Source of the DNA: Desulfobacteraceae bacterium
Lineage (GTDB): Bacteria > Desulfobacterota > DSM-4660 > Desulfatiglandales > Desulfatiglandaceae
Direction: 5' to 3'
Length of the DNA: 64,000 bases
Assembly: GCA_030613055.1 (NCBI GenBank)
Contig: JAUWMR010000017.1
Coordinates: 1 to 64,000 of the forward strand
Within the stretch, counting starts at the first letter, position 1; the number at the start of each line of letters is the position of its first letter. The notes beneath the pieces were generated by a model, which did not search any database, was not told where the DNA came from, and saw nothing but the letters and a program-made list of their open reading frames with translations. A program made the position numbers and the translations under genes. Positions 34,139-43,534 of the stretch are shown piece after piece.

Positions 34139-35974
34139 TTATTTTGGATACAGGTCCTCAGCTACAGGGTTTAAGCCCAGTTCAATCAGTTTCTCCTTAG
34201 AAGGTTTGCCCGTCTCCCAATCCCACTGCCGGAAGTCGTAGTAGTCCTTAAGAAGCAGCCCCATATCCGGCACCTTACCGGCCGTGCTACCTTCCTTTAA
34301 GGCCTTGAGGCATATCTTTGGCAGTCTGTCTTCTTCCCGGGTCAGGCCGAGTTTATTGCTTATAGCCCGCTTGATATTGATCGATCTGTCACCTGCAACA
34401 AGTAAGTCTGCCGGGCTTACGTCCCATCCTGTGATACTGTTTAAGAGCTGGCTGATCTGAGTCACTGAAAACGGCGCGAATTTACAAAGGGTCAAGGCAT
34501 CATAGAGATCTCTCAGGCTTTGATATTTGGCCGCATTCTCAGCCTTATTTTCCGATGAGAGCCTGTTACCTGGCATGATATTGAACTCAGGCACGGCTAT
34601 GCCTATATCCACGTTGTAGTAATCTCCCTTCAAATGGCACGCGCCACGAGGACCGGTGGCGTAGGAAACCGCCAGCCCATGAAATGCCCTGCAATCGTGC
34701 ATCGGGATCTCCAGCCCCTTCACCTGTGCAGCTTCGCCTACGTCGCGGCCAAGCTCCTGGGCCATCCTGAGGGTACCTTGGGACAGCAATTTACCAATGC
34801 CTTCCTGATTGATAATCATCTCAACCAGCTTGACCACAGTATTTCCATCGCCCCATTTTATCTCCATTCCGGCCTCGTCTCGTGTTAGTACACCATTTTC
34901 ATAGAGATACATGGCATAAGCGATGGATACCCCAGCCGAAATTGTGTCCAGACCGTGAGCGTTGCAGAGGTGGTTTGCCCGGATGATAGAATCCAGGTCA
35001 ATATTCATGCACAGGGGCCCTAAGGCGTTTGCTGTCTCAAATTCCGGGCCGTCGACAGAATCCAGGTCCTTCCGGAAATTTTTCACCTCACGGCCGCAGC
35101 CGATGGGGCAGCCCGGGCAGGCGTAATTTTCGACTGTGTATGCCTGTCGCAGGGCCTGTCCAGTCACTTTCTCTGCAGGAAAGACGCTCTTGCTGAAATA
35201 CTTGGCCGGGGCATCGCCTAAAGACATGCCAAAGTCCATGTAAAACAGGGTGCCGTATTCTCGTAAGGCCACAGCGCCAAAACTGCCGCTGATCGCAGCC
35301 AGCACCTCTTTTGCAAGCTCTTTTACTTTCTTGCGGTTAGTCAAATCCGGTTTTCTTTTGCCGGCCACGGCCACGGCCTTCAGGTTCTTGGACCCCATAA
35401 GCGCGCCAAGACCGCATCGGCCTGCGGCACGACCCTTATCATTCATGATACCGGCGTACCTGATCTGTCTTTCCCCTGCCGTGCCAATGCAGGCCACACT
35501 CAGCCCGCTTTTTTCAAGCACTCCCTTGATTATCTTCTGGGTCTCATAAATATCCTTGCCCCATAGGTGTGAGGCATCTTTTATTTGAACGGAGCCGTTA
35601 TCGATATAGAGATAAACAGGGTGATCCGCCCGGCCGGTGATGAAGATACCGTCGTAACCGGAGCCCTTGAGTCGGAAAGGAAACTCCCCGCCGCTGGTGG
35701 CCTCGCCCCAGTACCCGGTCAGGGGCGAAATGCCGCTGACTGCGTAGCGGCTGACCATGGGAATCGATGTGCCAGTAAAAGGCCCGGTGGAAAAAACCAG
35801 CGGGCTTTCTGGGCCCAAGGGGTCCATGTCTTTTTCCACATGGTCATAGATCAATTTTGCCGCCAGCGTGGCCCCGCCGATGAATTTCCTTAAATCATCT
35901 TCAAAAAGGGGCATGTCTTTGGTCTTTAGCTCACTTAAATCTACCTTAAGAAAACGCCCGTGATATCCGTTCAT
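34139..35974 (-). CDS. aor: Aldehyde:ferredoxin oxidoreductase (tungsten AOR family)
   Basis: 611 residues, the full AOR length. The N-terminal domain GYHGRFLKVDLS binds tungstopterin; the four-Cys iron-sulfur set is seen as CPGCPIGC plus a late Cys in ALCKFAPFS. FSTGPFTGTSIPMVSRYA and GRCGLGALMGSKNLKAVAV are family signatures. It oxidises aldehydes to acids with ferredoxin, or reduces activated acids in reverse. It lies 18 bases after the iron alcohol dehydrogenase, giving an alcohol-aldehyde-acid route. The cofactor is normally tungsten, but molybdenum cannot be excluded. Confidence 0.93.
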   Translation of the reverse strand: MNGYHGRFLKVDLSELKTKDMPLFEDDLRKFIGGATLAAKLIYDHVEKDMDPLGPESPLVFSTGPFTGTSIPMVSRYAVSGISPLTGYWGEATSGGEFPFRLKGSGYDGIFITGRADHPVYLYIDNGSVQIKDASHLWGKDIYETQKIIKGVLEKSGLSVACIGTAGERQIRYAGIMNDKGRAAGRCGLGALMGSKNLKAVAVAGKRKPDLTNRKKVKELAKEVLAAISGSFGAVALREYGTLFYMDFGMSLGDAPAKYFSKSVFPAEKVTGQALRQAYTVENYACPGCPIGCGREVKNFRKDLDSVDGPEFETANALGPLCMNIDLDSIIRANHLCNAHGLDTISAGVSIAYAMYLYENGVLTRDEAGMEIKWGDGNTVVKLVEMIINQEGIGKLLSQGTLRMAQELGRDVGEAAQVKGLEIPMHDCRAFHGLAVSYATGPRGACHLKGDYYNVDIGIAVPEFNIMPGNRLSSENKAENAAKYQSLRDLYDALTLCKFAPFSVTQISQLLNSITGWDVSPADLLVAGDRSINIKRAISNKLGLTREEDRLPKICLKALKEGSTAGKVPDMGLLLKDYYDFRQWDWETGKPSKEKLIELGLNPVAEDLYPK

Positions 35975-35992
35975 AGCCTTGACCCTCTTTCT

Positions 35993-37243
35993 TTAAAAAT
36001 CTACATCTTTGCCTTCATAAGCGTACCTGAATATGTCTTCACACTGGGCCGTGGTGATCGGCCTGGGGCTGAAGAAGGTATCGATATCCTCAAAGGCATA
36101 GAGCACAAGCTTTTCCATATTCCGATCGAACTCATCCGCTGGTATGCCCAAGTGCTTAAGACTCAATGGGACGTTCAGTTCTTCAAACAAAGCCCTCACC
36201 TTTTTCACAAGGCCTGCCAGGCTTTCCTCCCTGGATTTACCTCCCACTTCGAGGGCCTGGCATATCACCTGATATTTGTCCGAAACCTTGTGGTAGAACT
36301 GGAACACATATGGGATAAAGATCCCGACGGCCAGTCCGTGATGTATATCAAAAAGGCTGCCAAGAGCATGTCCAAAGCTGTGCGTCAAGGCTGCGCCGCT
36401 TTGCCCAAAGGCAATTCCTGCAATACTTGCGGCTATAAGCATCCTGTGCCTGGCCTCCCGGTCCCGCCCGTAATGATATGCGCGGGGGAGATACTGAAAA
36501 ATCATCTTTATAGCAGCCAAGCTCATTGCATCGGTAAGCTCATTAGCAGCCGGCGTGGCCACGGCGTCCATAGCATGCGAAAGGGCATCCAACCCTGTTC
36601 CAGCGGTCAGCTTAGGCGGCATGGTCATGGTAAACTCAGGGATCAGAACAGCAAAATCAGGCATGAGGTCTCTGTTGGCTATGGGTACCTTCCTGTGGGC
36701 CTCTGTGTCATGAAGCACAGAAGCACTGGTGCATTCCGAGCCCGTGCCACTTGTGGTAGGCACTGCCGCCAAAATGGCTTTTTTTCTCAGTCCCAGTTGA
36801 CTGAGGGGATTGATTGAGCCCAAATCGCCTATGTCCGGCCGTTCGTAATGTATCCAGGCTGCCTTGGCTCCGTCGATGACTGATCCACCACCAACAGCTA
36901 CTATCAGGTCAGGCTCGAACTGGCTCATAGCCTCACCGCACTCCTTGACGTTCTCCATCGGTGCCTCGGGCAGTGCCTCGCTCCATGTCTGGGTAGTGAA
37001 GCCGCCGGACTCAATTGACCGAACAACTTTGGCAGCAAATCGCTCAGCAAATTCATCGGTGACAACAAATGCCCTCTTTTTAGAACACTTGGCTCCAAAC
37101 TGATCCACAGTCGAAGGTCCTAACGCCATTGGGCCCATAATCAGCTTGGGTGTATAGAACATCGTGCTCAATCCCCTTATGGAAGTGGAAAGGACCAAAG
37201 GGAAAACTACTTTCAAATGTGGCTCTGTAAACCAATAACCCAT
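35993..37243 (-). CDS. Iron-containing alcohol dehydrogenase (group III)
   Basis: 416 residues. NAD-binding GGGSVIDGAK; metal ligands in GTGLDALSHAMDA (Asp, His) and HSFGHALGSLFDIHHGLA (two His). AGGAG lies 7 bases before the ATG at 37243; a later ATG (MFYTPKLIMG) is an alternative with a weaker site. It interconverts an alcohol and an aldehyde and is paired with the AOR downstream. The substrate may be an alcohol feeding into, or reduced product leaving, the acid pathway. Confidence 0.92.
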   Translation of the reverse strand: MGYWFTEPHLKVVFPLVLSTSIRGLSTMFYTPKLIMGPMALGPSTVDQFGAKCSKKRAFVVTDEFAERFAAKVVRSIESGGFTTQTWSEALPEAPMENVKECGEAMSQFEPDLIVAVGGGSVIDGAKAAWIHYERPDIGDLGSINPLSQLGLRKKAILAAVPTTSGTGSECTSASVLHDTEAHRKVPIANRDLMPDFAVLIPEFTMTMPPKLTAGTGLDALSHAMDAVATPAANELTDAMSLAAIKMIFQYLPRAYHYGRDREARHRMLIAASIAGIAFGQSGAALTHSFGHALGSLFDIHHGLAVGIFIPYVFQFYHKVSDKYQVICQALEVGGKSREESLAGLVKKVRALFEELNVPLSLKHLGIPADEFDRNMEKLVLYAFEDIDTFFSPRPITTAQCEDIFRYAYEGKDVDF

Positions 37244-37304
37244 TCGTCACTCCTCACCTCTTTTAACGTCTGGCCAAAAGTGGTATCTCCTGGTAAACCC
37301 AGTT

Positions 37305-38501
37305 TTACTCCCTGCCTAAAATAGCGATACTGCAAACACTGCCACTTGGAAGACCACCCAAATTATGGGTGAGTCCCAAATGAGGATCTTTTATCTGCCT
37401 TTCCCCGCATCTACCTAAGAGCTGATTATATATTTCGTAAAGCATCCTTAACCCTGAGGCACCAATGGGATGTCCAAAACATTTCAGCCCCCCATCGGAT
37501 TGGGTTGGGAGCTTTCCATCAAGATCAAAGAATCCATCCATGATATCCTTCATGGCCGTTCCCCTTGGGCAGATACCGAGGTCCTCGTACGTTGAAAGCT
37601 CGGTAATGGAGAAGCAGTCGTGGAGCTCCATCAGGCTGATCTCTTCTCGTGGATTTTTAATTCCTGCCTCTTCATAGGCCCATTTTGCAGCCTGAGTGGT
37701 TGTCATGACATAGCTACCATCCCAGCTTGTGTATATAGCCTCCTCTCCAGACGTAACTGATATCTGGAGCGCCTTGACCAAAACCGGGTCTTTCTTGAGG
37801 CTCCTGGCAATTTCAGGAGTTGTAACAATGGCCGCTGCTCCGCCATCACTTACCCCACAGCAATCATATAGACCAAGAGGCCATGCTATCATGGGGGCCT
37901 TAATAACATCTTCCTCGGTAATAAGACGGCGAAGGTGGGCCTTTGGACTCAACAAACCATTTGCATGGCTTTTGACAGAGATGTGGGCCAGTGCCCTTTT
38001 TAATTCATCAGGAGAGATCTTGTATTTCGCCATATATCGAGTAGCCATAAGTGCAAATCCAGCAGGAGCCGTATAATTGGGCTTTATCATTAGATTTATC
38101 TGGCTTGTATTTCCTCCTCCAGGGAGACCTCCATATCCGGTGTCTTTTAGTTTCTCGGCTCCTAATGCGAGAGCGATATCATAGGCCCCGGAGGCAACAG
38201 CGTAACATGCACCCCTTAAGGCCTCTGTTCCTGTGGCACACCAGTTATCAACCCTCGTTACGGGTATGAAGGGCAACTTTAATGTTGTGGAAAGGGGTAC
38301 AGCCGCCTTTCCATAGTTTACCTGATCAAAATGACAACCCCACCAGGCGGCCTGGATCTCCTTTTTTTCAATTCCGGCATCTTCCAGACATTCCACAAAG
38401 GCCTCAATGATCAGGTCTTCAGCGTTCGTATCCCAGCGTTCTCCAAAACGAGTGCAACCCATGCCAATAATAACCACCTTATCTTTGATACCAGTTGCCA
38501 C
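37305..38501 (-). CDS. Thiolase with intact Cys, partner of HMGCS-like/DUF35 fusion
   Basis: 398 residues starting with GTG at 38501, directly abutting the stop of the upstream HMG-CoA-synthase-like gene, with AAGGAGGTGGAG before it. Catalytic Cys in VDNWCATGTEALRGA, His in FGHPIGASGLRM. The layout matches archaeal thiolase / HMG-CoA synthase / DUF35 complexes, where acetoacetyl-CoA is handed from thiolase to synthase through the DUF35 bridge. Its 3' end is the source or close sibling of the relic at 16336-16478. Confidence 0.92.
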   Translation of the reverse strand: MATGIKDKVVIIGMGCTRFGERWDTNAEDLIIEAFVECLEDAGIEKKEIQAAWWGCHFDQVNYGKAAVPLSTTLKLPFIPVTRVDNWCATGTEALRGACYAVASGAYDIALALGAEKLKDTGYGGLPGGGNTSQINLMIKPNYTAPAGFALMATRYMAKYKISPDELKRALAHISVKSHANGLLSPKAHLRRLITEEDVIKAPMIAWPLGLYDCCGVSDGGAAAIVTTPEIARSLKKDPVLVKALQISVTSGEEAIYTSWDGSYVMTTTQAAKWAYEEAGIKNPREEISLMELHDCFSITELSTYEDLGICPRGTAMKDIMDGFFDLDGKLPTQSDGGLKCFGHPIGASGLRMLYEIYNQLLGRCGERQIKDPHLGLTHNLGGLPSGSVCSIAILGRE

Positions 38502-39959
38502 TTACTCCACCTCCTTTATAGGAACCGCTTTCCAGAAGTATCCATGAATATTTCTCCTGTCATCATAGTATCTCTTTCTGAAGCTCATCTCTACGCGCAT
38601 TCCTATGTTGAGTTCATCAAGGGTACAATCTGTGAAGTCAAACCAATACCTGCCACCACCATCAAAATCAATCTGCCCGTGAATAGCGGGAGGATCAAAG
38701 GAGGCGGCCAGCATGTCGCCAGTAAAATTAAAGATATTTCCTGGTTTGTCGGCAAATGTGTAATCCTCAATCTCATCAATAGCCCCACAATCAGGATTAG
38801 CGCAGACCCGCTGTGGGGGATAATGAGGTGTACCACATCTCTTGCATCTGTTCCCGACAAGACCGAAGATAACCTTCCGGTTTCTCCAAAGAAGGCTCCA
38901 CCTTGTCCAGATATCCTCCTCAGCCCGAAGGCCTAAGTCTGCCTGGCATAAGTCGCGAAAGACAAGATACTTTTCGTAATTGGTAAGCTCAAATTTCCTC
39001 TTCAAATAACCACCAATCCCGTTTCTTTTCTTTGGCTTCCCGATTTCATCTGTAACCTCAAAGAAAAGGGCCTCACACCCATTGCCAAAGCTAACGACCA
39101 ATATTTTTTCCCCAGGGCTTGCATCTTCAAGGGCCTTGACCAACATTACGAGAGGATGGGCTGCTCCTGTATCACCTATCTCATTCATCATTGTTCCCTG
39201 AAGTTGAGAACCTTCCAAGCTTAAAATCTTCGCGATCTTTTTGTGTGCAGCCGGGTAATCACATGGGTATATTACTCTGGCAAAATCGGTGATCTTTAGA
39301 TCGTATTTCTTAAGCAATCCATTAATTGCCGCAGGGATGAATTTTTCCAGGCCTTCGTCCCTGATCCACCTTTCCTCCCATGACCGGTCATATTTTGCCA
39401 GATCGCCACGGTAATGATCGACAAAGTCATAACTGAGAAAGTAGGCCCCCTGAAATTCAGCTATCACATCATCATTCCCCACTAACAAGGCAGCTGCCCC
39501 ATCACCAAAAAGCATCTCCTGAGGGGTGCCCGTCTTTCCAAGGCGGCTATCTGCTGCACAGATGAGCATCCTTTTGGCCCTTCCTGCCTCAACTGTTTCA
39601 AGGGCAGATATTAAGGCAGTGGTTCCCGACCTTAAGCCATTGCTAAAATCGGCAGAGCGTATAGCATCAGGCAGATTCAAGGCGGTTGCAATAATGCCCG
39701 CGCTTAATCGTTCTTTATAAGGCATGGTAGTAGATGCAAAGTACAGCCCTTCTGCCTGTGAACGATCAAAACCTGTCAAACAGTCAATAGCAGCGGCCGT
39801 ACCCATGCTTATGCTATCTTCATCAAAATTGGCTACGGACTTTTCACCTCGGGCATAAGCTGCAGATCCGGGATTTAGCCAGCCCATGGCCTTGAAGATA
39901 ACCTTCCGATTCAACCTGTAGCGAGGTATGTATCCTCCGTATGAGACTATTCCAGCCAT
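38502..39959 (-). CDS. HMG-CoA-synthase-like protein fused to a DUF35 domain
   Basis: 485 residues. The first ~330 are HMG-CoA-synthase/KAS-III-like (MAGIVSYGGYIPRYRLNRKV, EMLFGDGAAALLVGND, EIGDTGAAHPLV). The remainder is a DUF35 module with zinc ribbon CKRCGTPHYPPQRVCANPDC and an OB-fold. In archaea these are separate chains; here they are fused. Where HMG-CoA synthases have the acyl-accepting Cys followed by x-A-G-T, this sequence reads SNGLRSGTTAL, so by eye the Cys is Leu. It may be a structural partner for the adjoining thiolase or catalyse something other than condensation. Confidence 0.85.
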   Translation of the reverse strand: MAGIVSYGGYIPRYRLNRKVIFKAMGWLNPGSAAYARGEKSVANFDEDSISMGTAAAIDCLTGFDRSQAEGLYFASTTMPYKERLSAGIIATALNLPDAIRSADFSNGLRSGTTALISALETVEAGRAKRMLICAADSRLGKTGTPQEMLFGDGAAALLVGNDDVIAEFQGAYFLSYDFVDHYRGDLAKYDRSWEERWIRDEGLEKFIPAAINGLLKKYDLKITDFARVIYPCDYPAAHKKIAKILSLEGSQLQGTMMNEIGDTGAAHPLVMLVKALEDASPGEKILVVSFGNGCEALFFEVTDEIGKPKKRNGIGGYLKRKFELTNYEKYLVFRDLCQADLGLRAEEDIWTRWSLLWRNRKVIFGLVGNRCKRCGTPHYPPQRVCANPDCGAIDEIEDYTFADKPGNIFNFTGDMLAASFDPPAIHGQIDFDGGGRYWFDFTDCTLDELNIGMRVEMSFRKRYYDDRRNIHGYFWKAVPIKEVE

Positions 39960-40003
39960 ATATTTATCTACCTCCTTGCTCTCTTACTCCCCCAAATCCA
40001 TTC

Positions 40004-41530
40004 TCAAGGCACATACAATTTCTTCAATTCCCTCTTGAGGATTTTTCCTACTGAACTTTTCGGAAGATTTTCAGCAAAAATAATCCTTTTCGGTGATTTA
40101 TAGGAAGCAATATGGTTCTTACAAAACTCGACAATCTCTTTTGCAGATATCTTGACCCCTGCCGTCAGCACAACAACCGCGGTAACAGCTTCACCCCATT
40201 TAGGATCTGGCAGGGCAATAACAGCAACCTCAGCTACCTGTGGGAGCTTGATAATAGTCTCCTCTACCTCCCTGGAATAGACATTTTCCCCCCCGGTGAC
40301 GATCATGTCCTTTTTTCTGTCAACAAGATAGACATAGCCTTCCTCATCAACATTAACCAGGTCTCCAGAATGCATCCACCCTCCCTTCATTGCCTCCTGT
40401 GTAGCTTCGGGATCCCTATAGTAGCACTTCATCCTGGTATAGCCATTGTAGACGAGTTCACCAACTTCGCCTATGGGCACATCCTCATTCTTGTCATTAA
40501 CTACTCGGATCTCATTTGTTGGATAGGGAAGCCCTACTGATCCAGACTTTCTGAAGGTATCCTTAGGCGAGAGTTGGGTTATGGCCCCGGACGATTCCGT
40601 CTGCCCATAGCCATCCAACATACCGGCATTGGGAAAAAGCTCGGCTAATCTCTTTTTCACCTCCATAGGCATGGGCGCTGCTCCCGAACTGAGCTTTGTA
40701 ATGGAGGTTAAATTGTATTTGTGATGATCCGGAAGATTTACAACCTCGCCATAAATCGTAGGAATAGCACTCCATCTATTGATCCCTTTTTTCTGAATTG
40801 TGTCCAGGCAATCCAGTGGGTCATATTTCTCTTTCAGAAGGGCGGTAGCGCCGATGAAGATGTGGGAAATAAAGGTTCCGATCCCCCCGACATGGAAAAG
40901 GGGAAAGATATACATGGAGATATCCTCAAAGCTCGTCATCCCGCCTATGCAATAATTGGCTGCTAACCAGAGAAAATTTCTGTGGGTCAAAACCACGCCT
41001 TTAGGTCTTCCGGTAGTTCCAGCGGTATAAATAATACATGCCTCATCAGGTTCTTCTACTCTAATTCCTTCAGGCTCTCTGGAAGAGGCCTTCTGAAGCA
41101 ATGACTCGTAATGAAGAAAACTACCTCTCTTCTCATCATTAACTATGATGTATCGGTCAATCTTTTGACTTTTCTGGCGAATTGCTTCCACCTTTTCCAA
41201 AAAGGAACTATCAAATATAAGAGCGGAAGAGCCAGAATGGTCCACAAGATTAGATATCTCCTGCGAGGTTAGCCGAGTATTGAGCGGGACAACAATCCCG
41301 CCGATCTTAAACACAGCGTATATTGATTCGACAAATTCGTTGGAGTTATTGAAGAGGAGACCTACCTTTGTGCCTTTTTTAACCCCATGTGCCATTAATG
41401 CATTGGCAAGCCTGTTGACCCTTGAGTTTAGCTCTTTGTATGTGATTCTCTTTTCCCTGAAAATAATGGCGATCTTATCTTTTTGTTTTTTGCTGTTCCT
41501 GGTAAGGGTAAAGCCAATATTTGATTGCAT
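40004..41530 (-). CDS. AMP-forming acyl-CoA ligase, first gene of the minus arm
   Basis: 508 residues with IYTAGTTGRPKGVVL, DGYGQTESSGAI, GWMHSGD, VDRKKDMIVTGG and C-terminal PKSSVGKILKREL. An AAGGAG site lies 9 bases before the ATG. It is the promoter-proximal gene of the leftward arm, behind a sigma-54-like promoter at 41565-41580 and divergent from the activator gene, so the regulator probably controls it directly. Its 3' end resembles the relic at 18165-18335. Substrate unknown. Confidence 0.93.
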   Translation of the reverse strand: MQSNIGFTLTRNSKKQKDKIAIIFREKRITYKELNSRVNRLANALMAHGVKKGTKVGLLFNNSNEFVESIYAVFKIGGIVVPLNTRLTSQEISNLVDHSGSSALIFDSSFLEKVEAIRQKSQKIDRYIIVNDEKRGSFLHYESLLQKASSREPEGIRVEEPDEACIIYTAGTTGRPKGVVLTHRNFLWLAANYCIGGMTSFEDISMYIFPLFHVGGIGTFISHIFIGATALLKEKYDPLDCLDTIQKKGINRWSAIPTIYGEVVNLPDHHKYNLTSITKLSSGAAPMPMEVKKRLAELFPNAGMLDGYGQTESSGAITQLSPKDTFRKSGSVGLPYPTNEIRVVNDKNEDVPIGEVGELVYNGYTRMKCYYRDPEATQEAMKGGWMHSGDLVNVDEEGYVYLVDRKKDMIVTGGENVYSREVEETIIKLPQVAEVAVIALPDPKWGEAVTAVVVLTAGVKISAKEIVEFCKNHIASYKSPKRIIFAENLPKSSVGKILKRELKKLYVP

Positions 41531-41564
41531 TTTCGATTACTCCTTAAATACTCTGATCGAACCT

Positions 41565-41580
41565 TTCAATTATCATGCCA
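41565..41580 (-). promoter_or_regulatory. Sigma-54 (-24/-12) promoter for the leftward arm
   Basis: On the minus strand the sequence is TGGCATGATAATTGAA: GG at -24 and a TTG at -12 with the standard spacing, differing from TGGCAC-N5-TTGCT mainly by GA for GC at -12. The predicted start is about 20 bases before the ligase ATG, leaving room for the AAGGAG site. A divergent sigma-54 activator gene supports it. Confidence 0.65.
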
Positions 41581-41861
41581 CATTTTCACTCACAGAACGT
41601 CAATATCCTTATGGCTCAAAAAAAAACAAATTATAAGTAAATATCGCTACTTAGCAGTAGTTCTATGGTATTTAATAAAAGGAAGCTTTAAATTTACTGG
41701 GGTTTTGACCTGGAAATTTGATTTTTTGTTTGATTTTTAGGACAGAAGGAATCTATATTGATTATATGTTTTTATTTGCTATTATTTTGTTTTCATCAAT
41801 ACACTCAAGGATTTGGAATCATTGGCTAAATTGGTGTTAATATTACTTATAGAGGTTGAAA
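41581..41861. other. AT-rich divergent control region
   Basis: 281 bases between the leftward sigma-54 promoter and the activator start. No open gene is supported. The region is strongly AT-rich with several A and T runs and a CTAC/GTAG imperfect dyad near 41648-41662. It is a natural place for activator-binding and bending sites and for the activator's own promoter, but no -35/-10 pair stands out. Confidence 0.4.
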
Positions 41862-43247
41862 ATGAGAGAAAAAAGCCAGAAATTCACAGACAATGAGTTG
41901 TTAGTCCAATTAACTGTTGACAGCCCTTACGAGGGCTTGGTCATTGTTGATGCGGCCGGAATTATAAGATTTTTCAGTAAAAGCAATGAAAAGGTATTTA
42001 ACCATACCATTGAAGAGGCTGTCGGCAAGCATGTTACCAAGGTCATTCCAAATACCAGGCTTCATATAGTTGCCAGGAACGGTAAGGCAGAAATTGGTAA
42101 TACAATGCTGATAGGGGGAGGGGAAAAAATCGTTGGCCGATTTCCTATAAAAAGAAATGGCAAGACGCTTGGAGCTGCAGGGAAAGTCATATTCTTTCAA
42201 ACAAAGAAATTCATAGAGATGGCATCAAAAGTCGCCCAGTTACAAGAGAAAATCGAATTATATCAAAGAAATATTACTTCTCTGTTAGGAACAAAATATA
42301 CATTTGATGATATTATTGGGAGAAGCAAGGCATTGAAAACGATCGAGGAAGAGGCACGGCAGTGTTGTAACACAACATCTACTATCCTGATAACCGGGGA
42401 GACTGGAACCGGCAAAGAACTGTTAGCTCATGCTATACACAGTGCAAGTATAAGAAAATATAAGCCTTTTGTTAAACTAAACTGTGCCGCGATTCCTGCT
42501 GAACTTATAGAGTCGGAACTATTTGGTTATGAAGAGGGCGCATTCACTGGAGCAAGGAGAAAAGGTAAACTCGGGAAATTCGAGTTGGCTCAAAATGGTA
42601 CTGTCTTTCTGGACGAAATCGGTGAGATGCCGCTACAGATACAGCCGAAACTCTTAAGAGTAATCCAGGAAAAGGAGGTGGAAAGGGTAGGGGCAGGCCA
42701 TCCAATACAACTAAACTTCCGGCTTATTGTCGCTACAAACAAAAACCTAGCGACAGAAGTAAGAAAAGGAAATTTTCGCGAGGATCTTTATTATAGGCTG
42801 AATGTAATTACACTGCGAATGCCTCCATTGCGGGAAGTTAAAGAGGATATGCCGCTTTTAATGGAGCACTTCCTCAGCAAGATGGCCATAAAACTGGGAA
42901 CAACGAAAAAGAGACTTGCGGAGGAAGCAGAAAATTTGCTCTTGGAATATAACTGGCCGGGTAATGTAAGAGAATTAGAAAACATTATTGAAAGAGCAGT
43001 AAATATTACTAAAGATGATATCATTCCCATACAGAATATTCCGTCGGAATTAATCATATCCAATTTCATTTCAATAAAAAAAAATCCTGCTTCAAGAATC
43101 TTTGAGCAGGCAATTAAAGATGCCAAAAGAGAGATAATAAAATCTGCCCTTTCGTATACCAATAACAGCAGGATAAAAGCAGCAAAATTGTTAGGCATCC
43201 AAAGAAGTAAGCTCTACTACACAATGAAAAAGGTCGGTCTGCTTTAA
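41862..43247 (+). CDS. Sigma-54-dependent transcriptional activator (PAS-AAA-Fis)
   Basis: 461 residues from the ATG at 41862 (GAGG 6 bases upstream; a TTG 6 bases earlier is in frame). N-terminal PAS sensor about residues 10-110 (EGLVIVDAAGIIRFFSKSNE), a short coiled linker, then an AAA+ domain with Walker A GETGTGKE, the sigma-54 contact loop GAFTGA, Walker B VFLDEIGEM and NWPGNVRELENI. It ends in a Fis-type helix-turn-helix (NNSRIKAAKLLGIQRSKLYY). There is no receiver domain, so it should sense a small molecule or redox state. It sits between two sigma-54 promoters reading outward and to the right and is the likely pathway regulator. Confidence 0.95.
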   Translation: MREKSQKFTDNELLVQLTVDSPYEGLVIVDAAGIIRFFSKSNEKVFNHTIEEAVGKHVTKVIPNTRLHIVARNGKAEIGNTMLIGGGEKIVGRFPIKRNGKTLGAAGKVIFFQTKKFIEMASKVAQLQEKIELYQRNITSLLGTKYTFDDIIGRSKALKTIEEEARQCCNTTSTILITGETGTGKELLAHAIHSASIRKYKPFVKLNCAAIPAELIESELFGYEEGAFTGARRKGKLGKFELAQNGTVFLDEIGEMPLQIQPKLLRVIQEKEVERVGAGHPIQLNFRLIVATNKNLATEVRKGNFREDLYYRLNVITLRMPPLREVKEDMPLLMEHFLSKMAIKLGTTKKRLAEEAENLLLEYNWPGNVRELENIIERAVNITKDDIIPIQNIPSELIISNFISIKKNPASRIFEQAIKDAKREIIKSALSYTNNSRIKAAKLLGIQRSKLYYTMKKVGLL

Positions 43248-43382
43248 ACATCGAACATGTTTGAAAATTAGGACATATATTTTTCTATGTCTTGCTTCAT
43301 TTGCCTTGTTTAGAGCCCTTTCTGATCAAAAATCTTATCTCAATCTCCTATAGTTTTTCATTTAAACTACCACTTAGATATG

Positions 43383-43417
43383 ATTAAACCTTGAACTATC
43401 CATACGTTGGGTTTAAT
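43383..43417. promoter_or_regulatory. Inverted repeat, candidate upstream activator site
   Basis: ATTAAACC (43383-43390) and its exact complement GGTTTAAT (43410-43417) flank a 19-base spacer, 65-100 bases upstream of the sigma-54 promoter at 43483. The position suits an enhancer site for the adjacent activator. No clear second copy was found in the 41581-41861 region. Confidence 0.4.
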
Positions 43418-43482
43418 GCCTGAGCCACAAAAGACTGTATCCGATTGGGAAAAAAGTTATCAATTATTAAAATAAAATAACA

Positions 43483-43498
43483 TGGCACAAAAGTTGCT
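43483..43498 (+). promoter_or_regulatory. Sigma-54 (-24/-12) promoter for the rightward arm
   Basis: TGGCACAAAAGTTGCT matches the sigma-54 consensus TGGCAC-N5-TTGCT exactly, with correct GG-to-GC spacing. It lies 37 bases before the first ATG (43535). No gene other than the broken livG/ligase chimera separates it from the ACAD-mutase operon, so it should drive those genes. Confidence 0.85.
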
Positions 43499-43534
43499 GT
43501 ACTTTGAAAATAAAATAGGGGGAACATTATTTCA

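Noticed and set aside
34008-34241. Plus-strand open frame between livG and AOR
   Set aside because: It overlaps the AOR 3' end antisense, has no ribosome site and resembles no family; the gap of about 180 bases shows no supported feature on either strand.
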